Origin: Gemmatimonadota bacterium
Lineage (GTDB): Bacteria; Gemmatimonadota; Gemmatimonadetes; Longimicrobiales; Gaopeijiaceae
Length of the DNA: 58,013 bases
Assembly (NCBI GenBank): GCA_022827345.1
Contig: JAJDTB010000014.1
Coordinates: forward strand, 1 to 58,013
Direction: 5' to 3'
Shown here: positions 16,773-27,898 of the stretch, piece by piece
Position numbering within the stretch: position 1 is the stretch's first letter
How the letters are laid out: each line of letters begins with the position of its first letter
Notes under the pieces: model-generated
The model's database searches: none
The model's input: only the letters and a program-made list of their open reading frames with translations
What the model was told of the DNA's origin: nothing
Program-made: the position numbers and the translations under genes

Positions 16773-17605
16773 CGGCCGTGGCCTCCCTGCCGCTCCAGTT
16801 TCTCGAACTCCTCGAGGAGCTCGGCATCGCGGATCGGCGCGGCCCTCGGCGCTTCCGCTTCGCCATCGCCGCCCGCTGCGCTGCCGGCCTCCAGTTGCTT
16901 CGGCTCTTCGGAAGCACCGGCCGACAGCAGGCCCATCTTGGCCTTCAGGGCGACCAGCTTGTCATCGAGATCCGTCTCGGTCGACCCCGACTCGAGGCGG
17001 AGCCACTCCTTCTCCATGGTGTCGCCGGTCAGCGCCTCGTTGACCTCGGCCTGGGCCAGATTGCGCCGCTCGTCCTCTTCGATCTTCTCGGCCATGCGGT
17101 TGAACGCCTCGAACGCCGAGGTGTCCGACAGGCCGGACATGGTCTCGTGGATCCGCTTCTGCGCCTGGGCCCGCTTCTGCTTGGCGATCAGCAGGTTCCG
17201 CTTGCGCTTCGCCTCCTCGATCTTCTCGTGGAGCTGACGGAGAGACGCCTTGAGCTTCTCCGTCTCCTCCTTCTGGGCCTGCCAGCTGCGCTCGAAGGCC
17301 GCCACGTGCTCGGCCTGCTCCTCGTGCCGGACGAGGGCCTGCTTGGCCATGTCGTCACGGCCTTCCTGCACGGCCAGCACGGCGCGCCGCTCCCACGCCT
17401 TCATCTGCTTGGTCGCTTCGTCGAGCTGGCGCTTTAGCTTGCGCTCGTCGGCGATGGCCCCGGCCACTTCGCGCTTCGCCTTCGCCAACTGGTCCCGCAT
17501 GTCCACGATGATCTGGTTCAGCATCTTCTCCGGATCTTCCGCGCGGGAGATCAGGTCGTTGATGTTGGACTTGATCATCGTCGAGAATCGGCTGAAGATG
17601 CTCAT
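16769..17605 (-). CDS. pspA: PspA/IM30 (Vipp1) family membrane-stress protein
   Basis: The 278-residue product is almost wholly helical coiled coil, rich in Lys, Glu, Arg and Ala. It begins with the amphipathic helix typical of PspA (MSIFSRFSTMIKSNINDLI) and has EDPEKMLNQIIVDMRDQL soon after. PspA-family proteins bind the inner membrane as ESCRT-III-like rings and preserve its integrity under stress. The C-terminal 70 residues after the main coil are Ala/Glu-rich and longer than in minimal PspA. It is coupled by 4-bp overlaps to the ybjN-like gene upstream (17602-17605) and the transaminase downstream. No pspF or pspBC genes are near. Confidence 0.92.
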   Translation of the reverse strand: MSIFSRFSTMIKSNINDLISRAEDPEKMLNQIIVDMRDQLAKAKREVAGAIADERKLKRQLDEATKQMKAWERRAVLAVQEGRDDMAKQALVRHEEQAEHVAAFERSWQAQKEETEKLKASLRQLHEKIEEAKRKRNLLIAKQKRAQAQKRIHETMSGLSDTSAFEAFNRMAEKIEEDERRNLAQAEVNEALTGDTMEKEWLRLESGSTETDLDDKLVALKAKMGLLSAGASEEPKQLEAGSAAGGDGEAEAPRAAPIRDAELLEEFEKLERQGGHGR

Positions 17606-18006
17606 CCCTGATCGCCCTCCCTCCTGGTCAGGTCCCGAATCCTCGACAGGTGGGATGACGCGGCGAGCTGCACGCTCTCGAGCGACGCCCTGAGCTCATC
17701 GAAGTCGAGATTCCCCAACTGCAGCGTGTCGCTGAGAATCAACTCCCCTTCCTCGATCCCGTACGCGCCGTGGATCACATCCGTCGCGTTGAGAATCAGC
17801 AGGGTCTCGTAAAGATCGCCGAGTCCGTCGGAGTCGGCCGGCAGGTCCATCACCTTCATGCGCACCACCAGCACCGGGTCGGAGTGATGGACCACGATCG
17901 GCGCACCGCCGTTCTCGGTGCGGACGAGGAACATTCCGTCGTCCACCTCCTCGAAATCCGCGTCAAGGCGGATCAGATATCCTTCCAGGTCTTCACGGGT
18001 AACCAT
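17602..18006 (-). CDS. YbjN-domain protein (type III secretion chaperone-like fold)
   Basis: This small acidic protein (134 residues) has the YbjN-type alternation of strands and helices: TREDLEGYLIRLDADFEEVDD, then VVHHSDPVLVVRMKVMDLP, then LYETLLILNATDVIHGAYGIEEG. Such domains are thought to be regulators or chaperones; no enzyme motif is visible. The ATG at 18006 is chosen because it sits 5 bases after a strong GGAAGGAGG. A GTG two codons earlier would touch that site. It precedes pspA with a 4-bp overlap, a linkage that suggests it assists PspA. The family call is by pattern and moderately sure. Confidence 0.75.
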   Translation of the reverse strand: MVTREDLEGYLIRLDADFEEVDDGMFLVRTENGGAPIVVHHSDPVLVVRMKVMDLPADSDGLGDLYETLLILNATDVIHGAYGIEEGELILSDTLQLGNLDFDELRASLESVQLAASSHLSRIRDLTRREGDQG

Positions 18007-18109
18007 GACCACCTCCTTCCAGTTTTTGCAGATGGCACCAGCCGGAAACTAACACGCGCCCATGGCTCATCCAACGGAACAGGGCCGAGAGCAGGGCTGA
18101 GAGGGGCAT
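17993..18109 (-). CDS. Possible 38-residue small ORF or leader peptide upstream of ybjN-pspA
   Basis: An ATG at 18109 lies 8 bases after a good AAGGAG (18118-18123) in the 141-bp gap after uvrA. The reading frame gives MPLSALLSALFRWMSHGRVL and ends in ...GGGHGYP. Its TGA (17993-17995) lies just inside the ybjN coding sequence, so translation of the two would be coupled and the ORF covers the ybjN ribosome site. The N-terminal half could be an amphipathic helix. No known family is recognised. It may be a regulatory leader for the membrane-stress genes, a small membrane-active protein, or chance; the ribosome site is the main support. Confidence 0.35.
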   Translation of the reverse strand: MPLSALLSALFRWMSHGRVLVSGWCHLQKLEGGGHGYP

Positions 18110-18147
18110 ACGGGCGACTCCTTCAATTCGATCACTCGGGCCGCTCG

Positions 18148-21039
18148 TCACACCCGGGCCTTGCCCAGCAGCGGGGCCAGGTGCTCGCCCGTGTACGACG
18201 CAGGCTCCTCGGCGACGCGCTCGGGGGTCCCCTCGACCACGATCCGGCCACCCGCATCACCGCCCTCCGGACCGAGGTCGATGACCCAGTCGGCGGTCTT
18301 CACGACGTGCAGGTTGTGCTCGATCACAACGACCGTGTTTCCGCGGTCCACCAGGCGGTGCAGCACCTTGAGGAGGATGCGGATGTCCTCGAAGTGCAGG
18401 CCGGTGGTGGGTTCGTCCAGGATGTACACGGTGCGGCCGGTCGCCTTCTTCGACAGCTCGGCCGAGAGCTTGATCCGCTGGGCCTCGCCGCCCGACAGGG
18501 TCGTCGCGCTCTGGCCCAGATGGATATAGCCGAGTCCCACGTCCGACAGCGTCTGCAGGCGGCGCTTGATCTGCGGCACCGCGTCGAAGAACTCGAGGGC
18601 GTCGTCGACCGTCATGGCGAGGACATCGGCGATGTTGCGCCCCTTGTAGTAGACGTCGAGGGTTTCGCGGTTGTAGCGCCGGCCCCTGCACACGTCACAG
18701 GACACGTACACGTCCGGCAGGAAGTGCATCTCGATCTTCACCAGGCCATCGCCCTTGCAGGATTCGCAGCGGCCGCCCTTCACGTTGAACGAGAAACGGC
18801 CCGCCTGATAGCCACGGATCTGGGCCTCGGGGACTCCGGCGAAAAGCTGCCGGACAGGGGTGAACAGGCCCGTATAGGTCGCCGGATTCGAGCGCGGCGT
18901 GCGGCCGATGGGCGACTGGTCGACCTCGATGACCTTGTCGACGCTGGAGAGGCCGTCGATGCGGGAGTGGGCGCCTGCGACGGCGCGGCTGCGGTAGAAC
19001 TGGCGGGAGAGCGCGCGATAGAGGGTGCCGTTCACGAGCGTGGACTTGCCCGAGCCGCTGACGCCGGTCACGGCCACGAAGCAGCCCAGGGGGAATGCCG
19101 CGTCGATCTCCTTCAGGTTGTGCTGGGATGCTCCCCGCACGGTGAGGCATCGGGCCGGGTCGGGCTTGCGCCGTTCGTGCGGCAACGGGATTTCGCGGTC
19201 GCCGCGCAGATAGGCGCCGGTGATCGATTCGGGGTGGGCGCGCACGTCCCCGACCGGACCCGCCACCACGACCTCGCCGCCGGCCCGGCCCGCCCCGGGG
19301 CCAAGGTCAACCACGAAGTCGGCCGCCAGGATCGTGTCTTCGTCGTGCTCCACGACCACGACCGAGTTGCCCAGATCCCGCAGATCCTGCAGGGTCCGCA
19401 GGAGGCGGTGGTTGTCGCGCTGGTGCAGGCCGATGGAGGGCTCGTCCAGGATGTACAGCACGCCCACGAGCCGGCTGCCGATCTGCGTGGCCAGGCGGAT
19501 CCGCTGCGACTCGCCCCCCGAGAGCGTGTCGGCCGAGCGGCTCAGCGACAGGTAGTCCAGGCCCACGTTGCGCAGGAATCCCAGACGCTCGCGGACTTCC
19601 TTGAGGATCGGGCCGGCGATCTCGCCGGGCAGGGGATCGCCGGGAGCGGTCACCGCCCCGGGGCCGGGCTCTTCGCCGGTGACCGGGAGCGAATTCATGA
19701 AGGCCAGCACCTCGCCGATGGGCCGCTTCACGATGTCGCTGATGCCGAGCCCCCCGACCCGCACCGAGCGGCCGAAGGGGCCGAGCCGGGAACCCTTGCA
19801 GTCCGCACACCGCTGGCTGGACATGTACTGGTCGAGCTGGGAGCGCACGTGCTCCGAGGTGGTCTCGCGGTAGCGGCGCTCGACGTTCGAGACGACGCCC
19901 TCCCAGTAGTCCTCGTAGTGGCCGCGCATCTTCCCGGCGTTGTAGGGGAAGCGGATCTTCATCCCCGACGAGCCGTGAAGGATCGCGTCGCGCGCCTCCA
20001 TGGGGAGGTCGCGCCACGGGGCGCCGGGGTCGAACTCGTAGGCTTCGGCCAGGCCGGGGATTACGGAGCCGCGCAGATGCCCGCCGGGTTCACCCCAGGG
20101 GATGACGACCCCCTCAAGGATGGACAGCGACGGGCTGGCGAGGAGCAGCGCCCCGTTCACCTCCTTGGTGGTCCCCAGTCCTCCGCATGTGTTGCAGGCG
20201 CCGTGGGGCGAATTGAACGAGAAGACGCGCGGCTCCAGTTCGGGAAAGCTCGAGCCGCAGTTGGCGCAGGCGTAGTGCTCGCTGAACAGGTGCGAGATGT
20301 CCCGGCTGCCTCGCCGCTCCAGGATCTCCACGACGCCCTCGGCAGCCCGCAAGGCGGTTTCGACCGAATCCGACAGCCGTGCGCGGTCCTGTTCCTTGAC
20401 CACCAGGCGGTCGACGATGATCCCGATGTCGTGGTTCTCGTAGCGGTTCAGGCGCGGGATTTCGCGCAGATCGTGCACTTTTCCATTGACGAGAGCGCGG
20501 ACAAAGCCGTCCCGGCGCGCCTTGTCGAACAGATCGCGGAACTGTCCCTTGCGGCCGCGCACAAGAGGCGCCACCACCTGGATCCGGGTCCCCTCCGGAA
20601 GCTCCAGCACCTGGCTGACGATCTGCGTGGCGGGCTGGCGCCGGATCGGCAAGTCGCACTTCGGGCACCACGGCGTGCCCGCTCGGGCAAACAGGAGCCT
20701 GAGATAGTCGTAGATCTCGGTTACGGTCCCGACCGTCGAGCGCGGATTGCGCGAGACCGACTTCTGCTCGATGGAGATCGCCGGAGAAAGCCCCTCGATG
20801 GTGTCCACGTCGGGCTTTTCCATCAGCCCCAGGAACTGGCGGGCATACGCCGACAGGGATTCGATGTAGCGGCGCTGTCCCTCGGCATAGATGGTGTCGA
20901 AGGCGAGCGACGACTTTCCCGACCCGGAGAGTCCCGTCACGACCACAAGGCGCTCCCTGGGGATATCCAGCGAGACGTTGCGGAGGTTGTGCTCGCGCGC
21001 ACCGCGGACGGCAAGTACGTCGGGGCTCAACGATCGCAC
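18148..21039 (-). CDS. uvrA: Excinuclease ABC subunit A
   Basis: UvrA is the damage-recognition ATPase of nucleotide excision repair and loads UvrB on DNA. This 963-residue protein is of normal length. It has two ABC ATPase halves: Walker [10 protein letters not shown] at 36-44 and GVSGSGKST in the second half, each with its LSGGE signature ([24 protein letters not shown]). It also has an EHDEDTI switch region and zinc-finger cysteine pairs (CANC...CNTC and CESC...CDVC). The start is a GTG at 21039; no strong ribosome site was seen, and an in-frame TTG lies three codons further on. It is 27 bp downstream of the TamB-like gene, so it is probably read from the same transcript. Confidence 0.97.
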   Translation of the reverse strand: MRSLSPDVLAVRGAREHNLRNVSLDIPRERLVVVTGLSGSGKSSLAFDTIYAEGQRRYIESLSAYARQFLGLMEKPDVDTIEGLSPAISIEQKSVSRNPRSTVGTVTEIYDYLRLLFARAGTPWCPKCDLPIRRQPATQIVSQVLELPEGTRIQVVAPLVRGRKGQFRDLFDKARRDGFVRALVNGKVHDLREIPRLNRYENHDIGIIVDRLVVKEQDRARLSDSVETALRAAEGVVEILERRGSRDISHLFSEHYACANCGSSFPELEPRVFSFNSPHGACNTCGGLGTTKEVNGALLLASPSLSILEGVVIPWGEPGGHLRGSVIPGLAEAYEFDPGAPWRDLPMEARDAILHGSSGMKIRFPYNAGKMRGHYEDYWEGVVSNVERRYRETTSEHVRSQLDQYMSSQRCADCKGSRLGPFGRSVRVGGLGISDIVKRPIGEVLAFMNSLPVTGEEPGPGAVTAPGDPLPGEIAGPILKEVRERLGFLRNVGLDYLSLSRSADTLSGGESQRIRLATQIGSRLVGVLYILDEPSIGLHQRDNHRLLRTLQDLRDLGNSVVVVEHDEDTILAADFVVDLGPGAGRAGGEVVVAGPVGDVRAHPESITGAYLRGDREIPLPHERRKPDPARCLTVRGASQHNLKEIDAAFPLGCFVAVTGVSGSGKSTLVNGTLYRALSRQFYRSRAVAGAHSRIDGLSSVDKVIEVDQSPIGRTPRSNPATYTGLFTPVRQLFAGVPEAQIRGYQAGRFSFNVKGGRCESCKGDGLVKIEMHFLPDVYVSCDVCRGRRYNRETLDVYYKGRNIADVLAMTVDDALEFFDAVPQIKRRLQTLSDVGLGYIHLGQSATTLSGGEAQRIKLSAELSKKATGRTVYILDEPTTGLHFEDIRILLKVLHRLVDRGNTVVVIEHNLHVVKTADWVIDLGPEGGDAGGRIVVEGTPERVAEEPASYTGEHLAPLLGKARV

Positions 21040-21066
21040 CCCGCTGGTCCGGCCTTGCTCATGCCC

Positions 21067-24000
21067 TCAATATCCCCACTCCCGAAACAGCAGGAATCCC
21101 CAGATGCTCTCCAGCTCGAGCGAGGCGTCGCCCAGCCCGCGGTATCGTTCCCGTGTGCAGCGTCCCTCGAGGAATCCTTCCAGCCTCACTTCCCGCGGCA
21201 TCGCGACCTCGACCCTTACCCCGCCGCTGCTGACGGGCAGGGTCGGGTCGGCACAGAAGCCTCGCTGGTAGACGCCCGTCACGAACACGTTCTCGAGAAT
21301 GTACTTGCCGACCTCGAGTTGCAGCGACGAGGTCCCGAACGCCGCGTTGGCCTGTCCCTGCTCGGCCTGAGACAGCGACAGATGGTCGAGTTCCAGCTCC
21401 TGCGCGAGAATGTAACCGATCTCGTTGGCGACCTGCGAGAGCAGGAGGTTGGTTCCCGCTCCGACCGACGCCGCCCCGGCATCGCCGAGCAGCGCGGATG
21501 TGGGTTGGCCCAGGAACAGGTAGTTGATGAGATCGGCTTCGGACAGCGTGGACTCGGCGTCGCCCGAAAATGCCAGTGCCGGCTCGAGCAGGGTTCCCGA
21601 TACGTTCGCCGTGATCACCAGGGGCTGGCCCTCGCGGGTGCGGATTCTGTTCTCCGCGGTGATCGTCAATCCGGGATTGAAGCCGGGCGTGCCCGGGAAC
21701 TGGAAGGTCCCTTCGGTCATCCGCATGGTCCGGGGCCCAAGGCTCAGCGTCCCTCTCACCACCTCCATTTCGCCCGCCAGAATCAGCTGATTTCTCTGAC
21801 GGTCGAAGGTGACCGCCAGGTCTCCGGCAGTCTCGATGTTCATGTCGCGCGAACGCAGCCAGTTGCCGTTGCCGACGCGCATGTCGATGAACACGCGCAG
21901 ATTCTGGAGGAACGGGATCCGCTCCCCCGCGCCGCCCTCGTCCCCGGCAGGCTCGCCGGACCCGATGCTCAGGGTGGCCGCGCTGAAAAGGGCGGGATCG
22001 TACAGGTCGACCACTTCCGCGGTGCGCTGGAATTCTTCCATGAAGACAGTCCCGCCTTCGACGTCCACGGCTCCTTCGATGAACGGGAAGTCGAAGGAGC
22101 CGGTCAGCGTGACGGCCTCGCTGGTGATCGCAGCCTCCATGTCGGCCCGGTCCACCACCTGGAATCCTGCCGGACGGAAGGTGAGATCGAGCGGAATGCT
22201 GTCCGCCATCCGGCCCAGATCCATGGTGCCCCGGACTTCCATGGTTCCGCCGGACACGGCCGAGCCCTCGATCCCTACAACGCCGTCCGGGCTGAGTTCC
22301 ACGCCGATGTTCGTCGAGGAGAATCGAACGGCGAACGGTGTCATCAGGGCACTCACGTCTTCCAGGCGGAGTGAACCGTCGGGTTCGAGGTCGGTGGGGC
22401 GCCCGCCCAGCGTCACGCTGCCGCTGAGGGTGCCGTCCACCTCTTCCAGCGTGTTGAGGGTTCCGAGGATCATGCTCGCCGGAAACGAATCGGCGACGAT
22501 CTCCAGTGCGACCGGCGCGTCGGGGATCCTCTGGTCGACGGAAGCGAGGCGAAGGTCCAGTGGCACGGTGCCGGCGACGTGGATCGTTCGCCGGCCGCTC
22601 GTCCAGCTCTCGACCTCCGTCGCAAGGGTGTAGTCCGCGAAGGAACCGTTCACGGCGACGCTGTCGAAGCTCAGGGTCTCACGTCCGGCATCCTCCAGCC
22701 GGATCGTCGTTTCCCACTCGGGATCGTCACCCGGGCCTCGGGCGTGTACCTGCGCCGCCAGCGTACCGCTCGGCGGTACCTCCAGCTGCATGAGCCGTCC
22801 CAGAGTCCCGAGATCCAGAGCGTCAACCCGCAGTTCCAGGTCGGAATCCGTCTCGCCCCGGGAGAGCCGTCCGTCCGCGCTCAGCCGCAGTCCGTCACCC
22901 CCGGGGCGAATGAGGCCGAAGTCCCGCACCACGATCGCATCGGGGTTCCACTCGAAGCGGGCGGGTCCCCGCAGGTTCCAGCGCCGGTCTTCGAACAGCA
23001 GGGTGAAGCGATCCAGATCGACCCTTCCTCCCCGGTCGTCCAGCTGCACCACGGCCTGCAGGTCGTAGGACTCCCGATCCGACCGCTGGATCAACGCGCG
23101 CAGCCGGCTTCGGGTATCGGGAGCCAGGTCGCCCTCGATGGATGCGGAGTCGAATTCGCGATCCCACAGGGTGACGGCGTCGCCCGTCACCGCGCCTGCA
23201 ACGACGATGCCGGGGGGGGAGCGCTGAGCAGGGGACGGGCCCGCGCGGAGGGAATCCGGCCGCGGGACAGCGATCCCTGTCACCGTGAGGTCCGCATCGA
23301 GGGACCTGGCCGAGGAGCGCCCGTAGACCAGATCCGCGAATGCGATCTCGACCGCCGCCGACAGGTCGTCGAGCCCGCCCGCGAGATGGAGGCTGCCGTC
23401 CACGCGGCCCGCGAAGCGGATGTCCCGCGCGCGGGGGACGGTGTCGGGATCCACGCCGTCCACTTCGATCATGAGATCCTGTTCGATCGGCGACAGCTCG
23501 TCCCAGGCGACGAGGTCGGGTCCCATGAAGACATCGCGCAGCGGCGCGATCGACGGCGAACGCAACGACAGCGTGACCCCGTCGCCGCGAACGCCGGGAG
23601 CAGCTCCGATGTTGCCGCTGCCGCGCACCTGCACCCCCGCCGCGTCCGCGTATACGCTTTCGACGTGCAGCAGGCCCTCTTCGTCCACCCAGGCATTCAT
23701 GGCGGCGGTGTCCACCTGCAGCGCGCCGATGGAGGATGATCCCGCGTTCAGCGTCCAGGCTCCGCGCAACGACGCAAGGTCCACACCGCTCCCGTTCAGC
23801 GTCGCCGTGCCCGAAACGATGGTCGAGTCCGGCACCCCCGCCAACACCCTCGAAAGGTTGAAGCCGTCGCTCCGGGCGAGCATTTCGTAGCCCGCCGCGA
23901 GATCCCGGGCGTTGATGATCCCCTCCGCCTGAAGCGGGCCGGCATCGGTGTCGAGATCCGCCGCGATCGTGAGGCGGTCCATGCCGCCCCTCAGCGAGAA

Positions 24001-25560
24001 GGAGCCTTCGACAGAGCCTTCGAGGGGAAGGTCCGGAAACAGTCTGCCGAGAGCCGACAGGGACAGCGGGCGTACCGTTGCGTCCAGGTCGACGACCTCG
24101 ATCGCGGTATCGCCGTACACGCTCCCGGTAAACGCCAGCGTGCTCGCGGCGCTTCCCGCGGCGGAATGATTGGCGGCAACCTCGATGGCGATGCCGGTTT
24201 CGAGAGCACCGTCCGCCCGGATCGTCATGTCGCCGGTTCCCTGCCACCGAGGTCCCGGAGCAATGGCTTCCAGCAGCGAATAGTCCAGCACGCCGGCCCT
24301 GACGTTCACGTCGGCCAGGTTGCCGGCGCCGAGGGTGGTCCCGCTCCCCGAGAGGTGCACCAGCGTGTCCGTGCCGGCTTCCGTGATCAGCGCGAGATCC
24401 CCTCCGATCCCCAGCCGGCCGGCGCCGCCGTCGAAGTTCACCTCGCCCGAAAGCACTCCCGCTACCGGCAGCGGGGCCGCCAGGAACCGCTCGAGTTCGG
24501 CCGTCGCAAAGCGCTCCGCCTCGACGCTGAGGTCGCTGAGCTCCAGGCTGCCTCCCCGGACCAGCGCACCGTTGAACGCGATCCGTCCCGCTGCTCCCAG
24601 ATCCGCTTCGACGTCGCGCAGTTCGATCCGAGGCCCGTTGGGCTCGTTGACGATTCCAATGCCGCCGCTCGCAACGCCGTGATCGAATCGCTCCTCGATC
24701 CAGTACAGGTCAGCCAGGGCAAGGCGGGTCATGCGCAGGTCGAACTGCGTGCGCAACCGGTCGCCGTCCGGTCTGGCCTCGAGCCGTCCCGCGCCCTCCG
24801 ATCCGGGCAACAGGAACCGGTCGGCGTCGAGAACGGTCCCCTCGTCGCCGATCTCGATCTCGCCCGCGATGCCGGAGAGATCGAGATCGCCGGTGCCGAT
24901 CGGGTAGACGAGCGCGGCCTCCTCCACGGTCGCGGACAGGTACAGACCGGGTGACGGCAGGACGTCGAGCACGGGGAGGTCCGCGGCGATGCCGTGAACC
25001 CGCCTTCGGGATCCGTCCGCGGCGCGCAGGATCGCCGCTGCGTCCCGAATGCTCACGTCTCGAATCCGCAGGGCCGGCGCATCGCTCCGCGGCGCATCGG
25101 CAGTCTCGCGGCGACCCTCGGGGTCGTCGTCGCCGGTCGCAAGCAGGCTGCGGAGACCGACCTGGCCGCCCTCGGCGGGAGCCAGATCGACCACCACGCC
25201 CCACAGATCGAGGTCGGCAATGCTGCGACTGCCGCCGATCAGCCCCGCGACCGAATACCGCGCCTGAATCGAGTCGGCCGCGATCACGAGATGCCCGGTG
25301 CTGTCATGCAGCTGCACGTCATGCAGGGTGGCACCCCCCAGGAGCCCGCCGGGTCCGATCGAGCCTGCGGAAAGCGACCCGTTCACCGCCGGCCGCGCCT
25401 TCTCCAGCGCCCATTCCAGCGCCAACTCGCGTCCGCTGGCTGTTCGGCTCACCCAGACCGCACCCGCCACACCCAGCGCGGACAGACCGCTCGCCGCCAC
25501 GACCGCCCACAGCAGGACCGCCCGGATCCAGCGGCGCGCGGGCTTTGCGTCCTGGTTCAT
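21067..25560 (-). CDS. tamB: TamB-like translocation and assembly module protein (AsmA-like superfamily, DUF490)
   Basis: The 1497-residue product has a single N-terminal membrane helix at about residues 12-32 and then a very long run of short beta-strand repeats. This is typical of the bridge-like AsmA/TamB proteins that span the periplasm. The last ~350 residues are the DUF490 region, with segments such as [16 protein letters not shown] and [22 protein letters not shown]. TamB works with a BamA-family barrel and has been linked to outer-membrane protein insertion and phospholipid transport. The gene begins 2 bp after the BamA/TamA-type gene, which supports a functional pair. The ATG at 25560 was chosen because the open frame upstream only overlaps that gene. 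Confidence 0.9.
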   Translation of the reverse strand: MNQDAKPARRWIRAVLLWAVVAASGLSALGVAGAVWVSRTASGRELALEWALEKARPAVNGSLSAGSIGPGGLLGGATLHDVQLHDSTGHLVIAADSIQARYSVAGLIGGSRSIADLDLWGVVVDLAPAEGGQVGLRSLLATGDDDPEGRRETADAPRSDAPALRIRDVSIRDAAAILRAADGSRRRVHGIAADLPVLDVLPSPGLYLSATVEEAALVYPIGTGDLDLSGIAGEIEIGDEGTVLDADRFLLPGSEGAGRLEARPDGDRLRTQFDLRMTRLALADLYWIEERFDHGVASGGIGIVNEPNGPRIELRDVEADLGAAGRIAFNGALVRGGSLELSDLSVEAERFATAELERFLAAPLPVAGVLSGEVNFDGGAGRLGIGGDLALITEAGTDTLVHLSGSGTTLGAGNLADVNVRAGVLDYSLLEAIAPGPRWQGTGDMTIRADGALETGIAIEVAANHSAAGSAASTLAFTGSVYGDTAIEVVDLDATVRPLSLSALGRLFPDLPLEGSVEGSFSLRGGMDRLTIAADLDTDAGPLQAEGIINARDLAAGYEMLARSDGFNLSRVLAGVPDSTIVSGTATLNGSGVDLASLRGAWTLNAGSSSIGALQVDTAAMNAWVDEEGLLHVESVYADAAGVQVRGSGNIGAAPGVRGDGVTLSLRSPSIAPLRDVFMGPDLVAWDELSPIEQDLMIEVDGVDPDTVPRARDIRFAGRVDGSLHLAGGLDDLSAAVEIAFADLVYGRSSARSLDADLTVTGIAVPRPDSLRAGPSPAQRSPPGIVVAGAVTGDAVTLWDREFDSASIEGDLAPDTRSRLRALIQRSDRESYDLQAVVQLDDRGGRVDLDRFTLLFEDRRWNLRGPARFEWNPDAIVVRDFGLIRPGGDGLRLSADGRLSRGETDSDLELRVDALDLGTLGRLMQLEVPPSGTLAAQVHARGPGDDPEWETTIRLEDAGRETLSFDSVAVNGSFADYTLATEVESWTSGRRTIHVAGTVPLDLRLASVDQRIPDAPVALEIVADSFPASMILGTLNTLEEVDGTLSGSVTLGGRPTDLEPDGSLRLEDVSALMTPFAVRFSSTNIGVELSPDGVVGIEGSAVSGGTMEVRGTMDLGRMADSIPLDLTFRPAGFQVVDRADMEAAITSEAVTLTGSFDFPFIEGAVDVEGGTVFMEEFQRTAEVVDLYDPALFSAATLSIGSGEPAGDEGGAGERIPFLQNLRVFIDMRVGNGNWLRSRDMNIETAGDLAVTFDRQRNQLILAGEMEVVRGTLSLGPRTMRMTEGTFQFPGTPGFNPGLTITAENRIRTREGQPLVITANVSGTLLEPALAFSGDAESTLSEADLINYLFLGQPTSALLGDAGAASVGAGTNLLLSQVANEIGYILAQELELDHLSLSQAEQGQANAAFGTSSLQLEVGKYILENVFVTGVYQRGFCADPTLPVSSGGVRVEVAMPREVRLEGFLEGRCTRERYRGLGDASLELESIWGFLLFREWGY

Positions 25561-25562
25561 CG

Positions 25563-27881
25563 TCAGAAGGCCTGGCCGATCGAGAAGTGGAGCTGGAAGC
25601 GCCGGAGAGAGAACCCCGGATCGTCGCCGAAGGGAACCTGTGGGCCAAGTATGGCCAGATCCTCGGAAACGACCCAGTCGATCAACTCGGACGGTCCGCC
25701 GGGAGGAGCGATGTCGATCCGATCCGCCATACTGTCCCCTCCGGCAACATAGGGTCGAATCTGAGAGGTGACCACTTCGAGCGGCTCGCGCGCGCGAAAC
25801 GAGTACGCGACGTCCAGCCGGATGGGTCCGAATGCGGTGTTGTAGCGCACGCCCAGGCCCGGGCTCAGCTCGAGGTCGTCCAACTCCGGCCCTTCCGGCC
25901 ATACCTGTCCGACGTCGATGAAGGCCGCGCCGCTCAGGTCACTGCCCGCCAGATCGAAGCGCAGTTCCGCGCTCGCCTCGAAGGTCGACAGACCCCCCAC
26001 CGGACGGAGTTGGAAGACATCGGTATCGTCGAGCGCGGAAGCGTCGCAGGTTAGCTCCACCACCATGGCTGGGAGGCAGGCGGGCTCAATCCCGCTTCCA
26101 CGCCGGCGCAGCAGCTCGCGCACGTCGATCGACAGACTCCTCGGCCCCAGACTGCTCTGCGCGAACCCGCGGACGCTGTTGGCACCACCGCCGTAGAAGC
26201 GCTTCTGGGATGGCACGACCTCCGCAAAGCGCTCCGTACCGGTCGCGATGCCGAGGAAGCCGCCTGGGCTGATCCGACCGGCCCGCAACCGCAGGGCGAG
26301 AACCCTCCCGCCGCCGATCCCGCTGTAGAAGCTGGCGTCGGCGAATGCCCGGATGTAAGCGTAGTCGGATCCGGTGAAGTCTTCGGCGAACTCGACGTCG
26401 ACAAGTGTCTTCGAACCGGTTGTCGGGCTGAAGATGTTGTCGCTGCGGTCCCGGTTGAACGACATCGCGATCGGCGACAGCCAGTTGGCGCTGGCGAGCA
26501 CGTCGATGTCGTCCGGCGTGCACGCCAGAAAGGTGGCGCACAGGGTCACCTCGGCAGCCGCCAGGCGAGTCAGCTGCGGGCGGAACCTCACGCTCAGAAA
26601 GGACCCGAGCCCCATCTCGCGGCTGAAGCCCGCATCAAGGCCGAAGGCGTCGCGGACGAAGATGTTCTTGCGGCTCTGGCGTTCGGCGAACACACCAACC
26701 GCAAGGTCGCTGCGCCGCGACAGGAAGCTGGGCTGGCCGAAGTCGACGCTCACCAGCCAGTTGAGACGGCCGAATTCGCCGGTCCCGGCCTGCGAGCAGA
26801 GGGGCGTGGCCTGAAGCAGCCCCGCAAGGAGATTCGACAGCCGGGCCTGGGCCTGCAGCGTGCGGCCGCCCCCGAGGAAGTTCCGGCTCGCCCATCGGCC
26901 CTCGACGTTGAAGCAGTCGGCGCTGTTGGCGCCGCCGCCGGTGCGCACCCGATGCACATCGCCTTCGACGATGTCCACCCTGATCGGCAGGACCGAGTCG
27001 ACCTCCATCCTGTCCAGGTCCCGCTCCACCTGCGCCCGCGCCACGATCCCCAGTTCGTGCAGGCTTCTCTGCGCCTCCCGGATGCGGCTCTCGCGGAACA
27101 GTTCACCCTCGTCGAACGGCAGGCGCGCCCGGATCACGTCGTCGCCGAGGAGTGTGTTGCCCGAGACCTCCACGGGTCCGAAGGTCGTCCGCGGACCCAG
27201 TTCCACCCGGTAATTGACCGACGCCGTGTCGCTGTCCAGGGCACGGTCGAAACCGAAGAAGACTTCGGCGAAGGCGTAGCCCGCGTTGCGAAGGCGCAGG
27301 GTCAGGGTGTCGCGCGCTTCCGCGATGAGCAGGAAGCTCGCCGGGTCGCCCGGGCCAACCGGGAGCTCTTCCTCGAAATCCAGACCGGCCGGGATCAAGT
27401 CTCCCAGGAACTCGATCGAGCCGATCCTGAAGGGCTGGCCCTCGTCGATGCGGAAAGCGACCGAAACCGTCCCGTCGCCGTTGCCCGCCACCTCCGCATC
27501 GGCCGTCATCGCGCGAAAGCCGTGTGCGTGGTAGAGCTGACGCAGCCGGTTCAGGTCGTCCTCCATCACGCGAGCGCTGAAATACTGCCGATCCCGAAAC
27601 CAGTCGAGACCGGCGGCGCAGGTCGTAACGGTCAGGATGGGCGGGCAGCTGGACGCCTTGGTGAGCACCGCGCGCCGCAACTCGGTATCGGAGAAGGTCG
27701 CGTTTCCCGCAAATCCGACGGAGGCGATCTCCTGACGGACCGCCTGGCCTGACGCGGGCCCGGAAAATGCGAGTCCGCCGAGCAGAACCAGGGCTGCGTA
27801 CAGGCTCGGGCTCGGGCTCACGGCCCGTTTACACACCCCCCGCGGCATTCGGGCGGCGGCGCACACGCTCACCTTGGTCAC
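25563..27881 (-). CDS. BamA/TamA-family outer membrane protein (POTRA domains plus 16-strand barrel)
   Basis: The 772-residue product has an N-terminal signal ending near FSGPASGQA. POTRA-type modules follow; the first has VGFAGNATFSDTELRRAVL. The C-terminal half is a barrel with the family's FYGGGANSVRGF motif (the lid-lock RGF loop) and a terminal phenylalanine (FSIGQAF) needed for outer-membrane insertion. It is more likely TamA-like than the essential BamA because tamB lies 2 bp downstream. Several cysteines in the POTRA and barrel parts may form disulfides. The start is a GTG at 27881 after GGGGGAG; an ATG 11 codons later lacks a ribosome site. Confidence 0.88.
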   Translation of the reverse strand: MTKVSVCAAARMPRGVCKRAVSPSPSLYAALVLLGGLAFSGPASGQAVRQEIASVGFAGNATFSDTELRRAVLTKASSCPPILTVTTCAAGLDWFRDRQYFSARVMEDDLNRLRQLYHAHGFRAMTADAEVAGNGDGTVSVAFRIDEGQPFRIGSIEFLGDLIPAGLDFEEELPVGPGDPASFLLIAEARDTLTLRLRNAGYAFAEVFFGFDRALDSDTASVNYRVELGPRTTFGPVEVSGNTLLGDDVIRARLPFDEGELFRESRIREAQRSLHELGIVARAQVERDLDRMEVDSVLPIRVDIVEGDVHRVRTGGGANSADCFNVEGRWASRNFLGGGRTLQAQARLSNLLAGLLQATPLCSQAGTGEFGRLNWLVSVDFGQPSFLSRRSDLAVGVFAERQSRKNIFVRDAFGLDAGFSREMGLGSFLSVRFRPQLTRLAAAEVTLCATFLACTPDDIDVLASANWLSPIAMSFNRDRSDNIFSPTTGSKTLVDVEFAEDFTGSDYAYIRAFADASFYSGIGGGRVLALRLRAGRISPGGFLGIATGTERFAEVVPSQKRFYGGGANSVRGFAQSSLGPRSLSIDVRELLRRRGSGIEPACLPAMVVELTCDASALDDTDVFQLRPVGGLSTFEASAELRFDLAGSDLSGAAFIDVGQVWPEGPELDDLELSPGLGVRYNTAFGPIRLDVAYSFRAREPLEVVTSQIRPYVAGGDSMADRIDIAPPGGPSELIDWVVSEDLAILGPQVPFGDDPGFSLRRFQLHFSIGQAF

Positions 27882-27898
27882 AGCGCTGAACGCTCCCC

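Noticed and set aside
18018..18060. Promoter for ybjN-pspA (TTGGAT with TTAGTT on the minus strand)
   Set aside because: The boxes are weak and would lie inside the candidate small ORF; the two ideas conflict and the evidence is thin.
17770..22374. 1534-residue plus-strand open frame opposite ybjN, uvrA and tamB
   Set aside because: It is antisense to clear genes, has low-complexity composition and no recognisable domain; long antisense frames are expected at this GC content.
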